Positions 59,327-64,000 of a stretch of 64,000 nt of DNA are shown piece after piece. Positions within the stretch are counted from its first letter, which is position 1; every line of letters starts with the position of its first letter. The DNA is taken from the NCBI GenBank assembly GCA_934589705.1, contig CAKTOH010000002.1, positions 124,001 to 188,000 on the forward strand, written 5' to 3'. A program made the translations under genes and the position numbers. The notes under the pieces are model-generated. The model saw only the letters and a program-made list of their open reading frames with translations. It did no database searches and was not told where the DNA came from. This stretch comes from an uncultured Oscillospiraceae bacterium (GTDB taxonomy: Bacteria > Bacillota > Clostridia > Oscillospirales > Oscillospiraceae).

Positions 59327-61306
59327 TTAGGAAATATCTGCCAGTTCCAGGTAACGGGCACCGTTTTCCGCGATGAAATTCTTCCGCTCCTGGAGCGCGT
59401 CCCCCAACAGCACGTCAAAATAGTGGGCGGTGCGCTCGGCATCCTCTGGCATGACCTTGATGAGCCGCCGGGTCTCCGGGTTCATGGTGGTCATCCACAT
59501 CATCTCCGGGTCGTTTTCGCCAAGACCCTTGGAGCGCTGGATGGTCACCTTCTTGCCCTCCAGGTCCTTGAGAATTTTCACCTTTTCCTGCTCGTTGTAG
59601 GCAAACCAGGTCTTGTCCTTGCAGGTGATTTCAAACAGCGGGGATTCCGCGATATACACATAGCCGTCCCGGATCAAGGTGGGGCACAGCCGGTAGAGCA
59701 TGGTCAGAATCAGGGTGCGGATCTGGAAGCCGTCCACGTCCGCATCGGTACAGATGACCACCTTATTCCAGCGCAGGGCGGACAGATCGAAGCTCGAAAG
59801 CTCCTTGGCCTTCTTGCCCTGAACCTCCACGCCGCAGCCCAGAACCTTCATCAGGTCCGTGATAATGGGGCTTCCGAAGATTTTGCCGTAGTCCGCTTTC
59901 AGGCAGTTGAGGATCTTGCCCCGGACAGGCATAATGCCCTGGAACTCCGCGTCCCGGCTCATTTTCACGCTGCCCAGAGCGGAATCGCCCTCCACGATAT
60001 ACAGCTCCCGCGCAGCCGCGTCCTTACTGCGGCAGTCCACGAACTTCTGCACCCGATTGGAAATATCGATGGAGCCGGACAGCTTTTTCTTAACGCTGGT
60101 CTTGGTCTTCTCCGCGGACTCCCGGGCCCGCTTGTTGACCAAAATCTGCTCCGCGGCCTTGGCGGCCTCCTGGGCGTTCTCAATAAACCAGACCTGGAGC
60201 TGCTCCTTGAAAAAGGCCGTCATGGCCTCCTGGGTGAACTTGGAGTTGACGCTCTTTTTGGTCTGGTTTTCAAAGCAGCCGATGGTGGAAAAGCAGTTGG
60301 TCACCAGCACCAGAGAGTCCTGGATGTCCTGGAAAATGATCTTGTTCTCGCTTTTCGTATACTTATTGTTGTCCCGGAGGTACTTGTCAAAGGCCGCGGT
60401 GAAGCCGCTGCGCACCGCCTTGTCCGGGCTTCCGCCGTACTCCAGCCAGGAGGAATTGTGGTAATACTCAATGTGGCTCAGCTGCTTACTGAAGCAGAAG
60501 GAGGCGGTGATTTTCAGCTTCATTTCCGGCCGGTTCTCCGCGTCCCGACCCCGGCGCTCGGTCTCCCAGTATACGGGCATGGTGAAGGCATTGTCCCCCA
60601 CCAGCTCCTCGATATACTCCCGGATGCCGCCCATGTAGCAGTATTCCTCTTCCTCAAAGGTCTTGCCCACCTGGTTGCGGAATTTGAAGCGAACCCCCTG
60701 GTTCACCACCGCCTGACGGCGGAGCACATCCCGGTAGTACTCCACGGGGATGTTGATGTCCGTGAAGACCTCCCTGTCTGGCTTCCAGCGGAAGCAGGAG
60801 CCGGTTTTCTTCCGGTCGGCAGGGCTTTTTTTCAGGCCGCCGATGTTTCTGCCCTTTTCAAAATGCAGATCGTAGCGGAAGCCGTCTCTGCGGATGGTGG
60901 CATCGAAATACTCCGAGGCATACTGGGTAGCGCAGGAGCCAAGGCCGTTCAGCCCCAGGGAATACTCGTAATTTTCTCCGTTTTCGCCGTACTTGCCGCC
61001 GGCGTACATTTCGCAGAACACCAGTTCCCAGTTGTACCGCTTTTCCTTCTCGTTGTAGTCCACCGGGCAGCCCCGGCCGAAGTCCTCCACCTCCACGCTC
61101 AAGTCTTCGTAGCGGGTGACGATGATGGTATCGCCGTGGCCTTCCCTGGCCTCGTCGATGGCGTTGGAGAGGATTTCAAACACCGCGTGCTTGCAGCCCT
61201 CCAGGTCATCGGAGCCGAAGATAACCGCGGGACGCTTGCGCACCCGATCCTCGCCCTTGAGCATGGAGATGCTGGAATTTCCGTACTGTTCCTGTTTTTT
61301 TGCCAT
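59327..61306 (-). CDS. parE: DNA topoisomerase IV/gyrase subunit B paralogue
   Basis: 659 residues. GHKL ATPase with EILSNAIDEAREG, EDFGRGCPVD and the GLGSCATQYAS loop, transducer, and TOPRIM with IVEGDSALGSVKMSRDAE and TDADVDGFQIRTL. This gives the ATP-driven half of the type IIA enzyme with the downstream ParC. Motifs are altered relative to textbook GyrB (e.g. NGLGSC rather than GVGASVVNALS), so this is a divergent branch. Both genes and yitT likely form one transcript. Confidence 0.9.
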   Translation of the reverse strand: MAKKQEQYGNSSISMLKGEDRVRKRPAVIFGSDDLEGCKHAVFEILSNAIDEAREGHGDTIIVTRYEDLSVEVEDFGRGCPVDYNEKEKRYNWELVFCEMYAGGKYGENGENYEYSLGLNGLGSCATQYASEYFDATIRRDGFRYDLHFEKGRNIGGLKKSPADRKKTGSCFRWKPDREVFTDINIPVEYYRDVLRRQAVVNQGVRFKFRNQVGKTFEEEEYCYMGGIREYIEELVGDNAFTMPVYWETERRGRDAENRPEMKLKITASFCFSKQLSHIEYYHNSSWLEYGGSPDKAVRSGFTAAFDKYLRDNNKYTKSENKIIFQDIQDSLVLVTNCFSTIGCFENQTKKSVNSKFTQEAMTAFFKEQLQVWFIENAQEAAKAAEQILVNKRARESAEKTKTSVKKKLSGSIDISNRVQKFVDCRSKDAAARELYIVEGDSALGSVKMSRDAEFQGIMPVRGKILNCLKADYGKIFGSPIITDLMKVLGCGVEVQGKKAKELSSFDLSALRWNKVVICTDADVDGFQIRTLILTMLYRLCPTLIRDGYVYIAESPLFEITCKDKTWFAYNEQEKVKILKDLEGKKVTIQRSKGLGENDPEMMWMTTMNPETRRLIKVMPEDAERTAHYFDVLLGDALQERKNFIAENGARYLELADIS

Positions 61307-61414
61307 AATTTCATAACCTGCCTAAGCATTCCATAATAAATCCAGTATATTATACGCAAAAAGAAGCGGAAAGTCAAGAAATCCCACCGGCACGGGAAAA
61401 ACCGCAATTGCCTC

Positions 61415-61443
61415 TTGTTTTTTTCGGCACGAACGGTTATAAT
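61415..61443 (+). promoter_or_regulatory. Promoter of the DUF1858 gene
   Basis: -35 TTGTTT (61415-61420), 17-bp spacer, -10 TATAAT (61438-61443). Confidence 0.6.
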
Positions 61444-61472
61444 ATGCGCAGAAATAAAAGGAGGTCATTTTC

Positions 61473-61706
61473 ATGGCTGTTAAGATTGAGAAAAATACCA
61501 TTATCGGCGACGTTCTGGACATTGCGCCCCAGGCCGCTCCCCTGTTCTTTGCCATCGGTATGCACTGCCTGGGCTGCCCCTCTTCCCGGGGCGAGACCGT
61601 GGAGGAAGCCTGCATGGTGCACGGCGTGGACTGCGAGCCCTTCCTGGCTCAGCTGAACCAGTTCCTGGAGGCCTACGAGGCTGCCGAGGCCGAGAAAAAG
61701 GTTTAA
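61473..61706 (+). CDS. DUF1858 small redox-disulfide protein
   Basis: 77 residues, full length for the family. Helical with a conserved CLGCPSSRGETVEEAC motif; the two close Cys suggest a redox or metal site. Family members are often fused to or beside hybrid-cluster (prismane) proteins. Here it is a single-gene transcript between its own promoter and a strong terminator. AAAAGGAGG precedes the ATG. Function is not known. Confidence 0.9.
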   Translation: MAVKIEKNTIIGDVLDIAPQAAPLFFAIGMHCLGCPSSRGETVEEACMVHGVDCEPFLAQLNQFLEAYEAAEAEKKV

Positions 61707-61719
61707 GTGAATTCTTGGA

Positions 61720-61748
61720 CGGGAGCGGCTGAGCCGCTCCCGTTTTTT
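61720..61748 (+). terminator. Terminator of the DUF1858 gene
   Basis: Perfect 10-bp stem CGGGAGCGGC / GCCGCTCCCG, TGA loop, six T. Confidence 0.9.
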
Positions 61749-61759
61749 CGGAGGAAATT

Positions 61760-62419
61760 ATGACGAACGTCCCCTTATCTTCCCGGCTTTTGGCCTGCGC
61801 CGCCTTCGTCCGACCCGGCGAGCGGGTGGCGGACGTAGGCTGTGACCACGGCTATCTGAGCCTCCATCTGCTCCAATCCGGTGTGGCCGGGCACGTCTAC
61901 GCCTCCGATGTCCGGGAAGGGCCTCTGGGCAGTGCCCGGCGGAACGCTGCCCACTTCGGTGTGTCCGAAAAAATCGACTTTTTCCTGTGCGACGGAGTTC
62001 AGGGGCTTCCACGGGATTTTGACGTGCTCATCTGCGCGGGCATGGGAGCGGATACCATGATCTCCATCCTGGAAGCCGCCCCCTGGCTTCAGGGCGGCGC
62101 CTACCGGCTGATTCTCCAATGCCAGAGCAAAACCCCTAGCCTTCGGCGATACTTAAGCGATATCGGTTGGGAAATCGCTCAGGAGACTGCCCTCCGGGAC
62201 GGGCGGTTTCTCTACACGGTGATGGAGGTGCTGTGGGATCCGGCGGCTCCAAAGCTCACCGCCGGGCAGTGTCACTTCTCCCCGGCTCTGGCCCGCTGCA
62301 CCGCCCCGGAGGCGGCGGAATACCGCCGGTGGGTGCTGGATTTGCTGCGGCTTGCGGCTGAGCACCGGCCGGAGGACGAAATTTGTCAGGCTCTTACGGA
62401 ATTGGAGGAAAACACATGA
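61760..62419 (+). CDS. trmK: tRNA m1A22 methyltransferase TrmK
   Basis: 219 residues. Rossmann methyltransferase that makes 1-methyladenosine at tRNA position 22 in Gram-positives. Motifs: RVADVGCDHGYLSLHLLQSG (SAM loop), ASDVREGPLGSARRNA, FDVLICAGMGADTMI and LQCQSKTP. Start at 61760 follows GGAGG. Ends in ATGA overlap with the Nif3-like gene, the common trmK-nif3 operon of Firmicutes. Confidence 0.95.
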   Translation: MTNVPLSSRLLACAAFVRPGERVADVGCDHGYLSLHLLQSGVAGHVYASDVREGPLGSARRNAAHFGVSEKIDFFLCDGVQGLPRDFDVLICAGMGADTMISILEAAPWLQGGAYRLILQCQSKTPSLRRYLSDIGWEIAQETALRDGRFLYTVMEVLWDPAAPKLTAGQCHFSPALARCTAPEAAEYRRWVLDLLRLAAEHRPEDEICQALTELEENT

Positions 62420-63207
62420 CAACCGTCGGCGATATTCTGGACTATCTGGAAACCCTGGCTCCCCGCTCCATGAAGATGGACTGGGACAACGTAGGGCTGC
62501 TGTGCGGCGGAAAGAGCCGCCCGGTGACGAAGGTGCTGGTGGCTCTCGACCCCTTCGAGGGCGTTTGCCGGGAGGCAAAGGAATGGGGGGCGGAGCTGAT
62601 TGTCACCCATCATCCCCTGATTTTCAATCCTCTCAAGGCCGTCACCGATGAAACCGCCCTGGGCCGCTCCATCCAGCTGCTGTGCGCCAGCGGCATCAGC
62701 GTGATCAACGCCCACACCAACTTAGACTGCGCCCCCGGCGGGGTCAACGACTGTCTGGCCGCCGCCTTGGGTTTGCGGGATGTCCGGGTCATTGACCCCC
62801 AGGGCACCGACGAACTAGGCCGGGAATGGGGGCTGCTTCGGATGGGCACGGTGGAGTGCCAGCCCCTTCCCGAATTTCTGCCCCGGGTAAAAAACGCCCT
62901 GCACTGCCAGGGTCTTCGCTATGTCGATGGCGGCAAGCCGGTGCACCGGGTGGCTGTGGGCGGCGGTGCCTGCGCCTCCGAGTGGCAGGACGCATTGCAC
63001 GCCGGATGCGACACGCTTGTCACCGCCGACGCCAAATACAATCAGTTCTGGGATGCCCGGGATGCCGGGCTGACCCTCATCGACGCCGGGCATTTCCCCA
63101 CGGAAAATCCGGTGGTTTCCCTACTGGCGGAGAAAATCGGGGCGGCTTTTCCGGCTGTTACCGTAAAAATCTCCAAAACCCACGCCGACTGCATGAAATT
63201 CTTCTGA
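62416..63207 (+). CDS. Nif3-like dinuclear-metal protein (YqfO family)
   Basis: 263 residues. The ATG at 62416 overlaps the trmK stop by 4 bp; the upstream extension is artefactual. Metal-ligand motifs TVGDILDYLETLAP, ELIVTHHPLIFNPLK (two His), SVINAHTNLD (His) and VHRVAVGGGACAS. The family has a hexameric toroidal ring with a two-metal site; its biochemical role is disputed. Nearby trmK suggests a tRNA- or cofactor-related function. Confidence 0.93.
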   Translation: MTTVGDILDYLETLAPRSMKMDWDNVGLLCGGKSRPVTKVLVALDPFEGVCREAKEWGAELIVTHHPLIFNPLKAVTDETALGRSIQLLCASGISVINAHTNLDCAPGGVNDCLAAALGLRDVRVIDPQGTDELGREWGLLRMGTVECQPLPEFLPRVKNALHCQGLRYVDGGKPVHRVAVGGGACASEWQDALHAGCDTLVTADAKYNQFWDARDAGLTLIDAGHFPTENPVVSLLAEKIGAAFPAVTVKISKTHADCMKFF

Positions 63208-63213
63208 AGTGGG

Positions 63214-63242
63214 TTGATTTTTTGCTTTTGTTCTGTTAAAAT
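63214..63242 (+). promoter_or_regulatory. Promoter of yebC
   Basis: -35 TTGATT (63214-63219), 17-bp spacer, -10 TAAAAT (63237-63242). Confidence 0.7.
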
Positions 63243-63286
63243 AGGTAAGCTATTTTCATAAATTAACCAGAAAGGGTAGAGATACA

Positions 63287-64000
63287 ATGTCCGGACATTC
63301 CAAATGGCATAACATTCAGAAAACCAAGGGCGCGCAGGATGCCAAGCGCGCGGCTGCCTTCACCAAGATCGCCAAGGAGCTGATCGTGGCGGTGAAGGAG
63401 GGCGGCAGCGCCGATCCCGCCTACAACTCCCGGCTGGCTACCGTCATCACCAAGGCCAAGGCCGCCAACATGCCCAACGACAACATCAAGCGGTGCCTGG
63501 AGAAGGCTGCCGGTGCCGGTGGGGACAACTACGAGACCATCACCTACGAAGGCTACGGCCCCGGCGGCGTGGCCGTCATCGTGGAGACCATGACCGACAA
63601 CCGGAACCGAACCGCCGGTTCCATGCGTCATCACTTCGATAAGTTCGGCGGCAACCTGGGCGCCACCGGCTGCGTCAGCTGGTCCTTTGACAAGAAGGGC
63701 GTGCTGGTCATCGACAACTCCGAGGGCGAACTGGAAGAGGATGCCGTGATGATGGACGCCATGGACTGCGGCGCCGACGACTTTGAGGCCGAGGACGATA
63801 TGTTCACCGTCTACACCGACCCCGACGACTTCAACGCCGTGGCCGATGCCCTGACCGCCAAGGGCTACACCTTCGTCTCCGCCCAGATCGAGATGGTTCC
63901 CCAGAACTATCAGAAGCTGGAGTCCGAGGAGCAGATCTCCCAGATGGAGAAGCTGCTGGACATCATGGAGGACGACGACGACGTCCAGAACGTCTGGCAT
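63287..64000 (+). CDS. yebC: YebC/TACO1-family protein, 3' end outside window
   Basis: 238 residues visible of about 240. Starts MSGHSKWHNIQKTKGAQDAKRA, the family signature, with PAYNSRLATVITKAKAANMP and EGYGPGGVAVIVETMTDNRNRT. Formerly called a transcription regulator; relatives help ribosomes pass difficult Pro-containing stretches, so like efp it serves translation. The frame is still open at the last base of the window; only a few residues are missing. AGAAAGGG precedes the ATG. Confidence 0.97.
   Translation, partial: MSGHSKWHNIQKTKGAQDAKRAAAFTKIAKELIVAVKEGGSADPAYNSRLATVITKAKAANMPNDNIKRCLEKAAGAGGDNYETITYEGYGPGGVAVIVETMTDNRNRTAGSMRHHFDKFGGNLGATGCVSWSFDKKGVLVIDNSEGELEEDAVMMDAMDCGADDFEAEDDMFTVYTDPDDFNAVADALTAKGYTFVSAQIEMVPQNYQKLESEEQISQMEKLLDIMEDDDDVQNVWH

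Noticed and set aside
59309..61336. Plus-strand open frame of 675 codons
   Set aside because: Antisense to parE; typical of GC-rich third-position bias.

Overview
The window comes from a moderately GC-rich, Gram-positive, endospore-forming Clostridia genome, most likely Oscillospirales/Oscillospiraceae. The evidence is: spmA/spmB and a SleB-type hydrolase; sortases with LPxTG and NPKTG surface proteins; an ECF folate transporter S component; A/T-rich -35/-10 promoters with 17-bp spacers; and no outer-membrane genes. The lineage is inferred from gene content and style, not from a marker search.

Layout. 1-0.75 kb: end of an aldose 1-epimerase. 0.88-15.6 kb: an uncharacterised Cys-rich gene split by a ~13.9-kb integrative element (about 1331-15227). 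The element carries, from left to right, a DUF4143 ATPase, a sortase remnant, a leftward sortase-pilus operon (coiled-coil protein, signal peptidase I, 1686-aa adhesin, major pilin, class C sortase, LPQTG minor pilin, second sortase), a 45-aa protein and a large serine recombinase. The two ends can be joined into a 46-bp attP with perfect 10-bp inverted arms and a central GA. Excision at that point restores the split gene in frame as 271 codons.

15.6-24.4 kb: a solute-binding lipoprotein with a hybrid histidine kinase, a TlpA/CcdA thiol-redox pair, tRNA-Arg, and an operon of PfkB kinase, pyridoxal kinase and polysaccharide deacetylase. 24.4-33.2 kb: spmAB, signal peptidase I, an acidic zinc-ribbon protein with EF-P, a Xaa-Pro peptidase with a YqeG phosphatase, an unknown protein, folA/thyA and phosphoglucomutase. 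33.2-44.6 kb: an NPKTG surface protein, DUF1846, an XRE regulator divergent from brnQ, an LTA-synthase-like protein and asnS, separated by intergenic repeat families.

44.6-50.5 kb: folC and folT behind a tetrahydrofolate riboswitch, a GGDEF protein, tRNA-Asp, thioredoxin, a SpoU methyltransferase and a YbaK-type deacylase. 50.7-64 kb: a circularly permuted GH3 glycosidase, a C39/SleB fusion, tRNA-Gly, a transglutaminase-like lipoprotein lacking the usual triad, a YitT protein, a topoisomerase IV-like pair, DUF1858, trmK-nif3, and yebC running off the right edge.

Two things stand out. One is the pilus island with its reconstructible attachment site inside a conserved-looking gene. The other is a set of intergenic clusters of long, near-perfect hairpins (19.2, 24.4, 40.5, 48.4 and 53.2 kb) that no coding feature explains. 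Folate genes occur at two loci (folA-thyA and riboswitch-folT-folC), which together cover import, polyglutamylation, reduction and use of folate.
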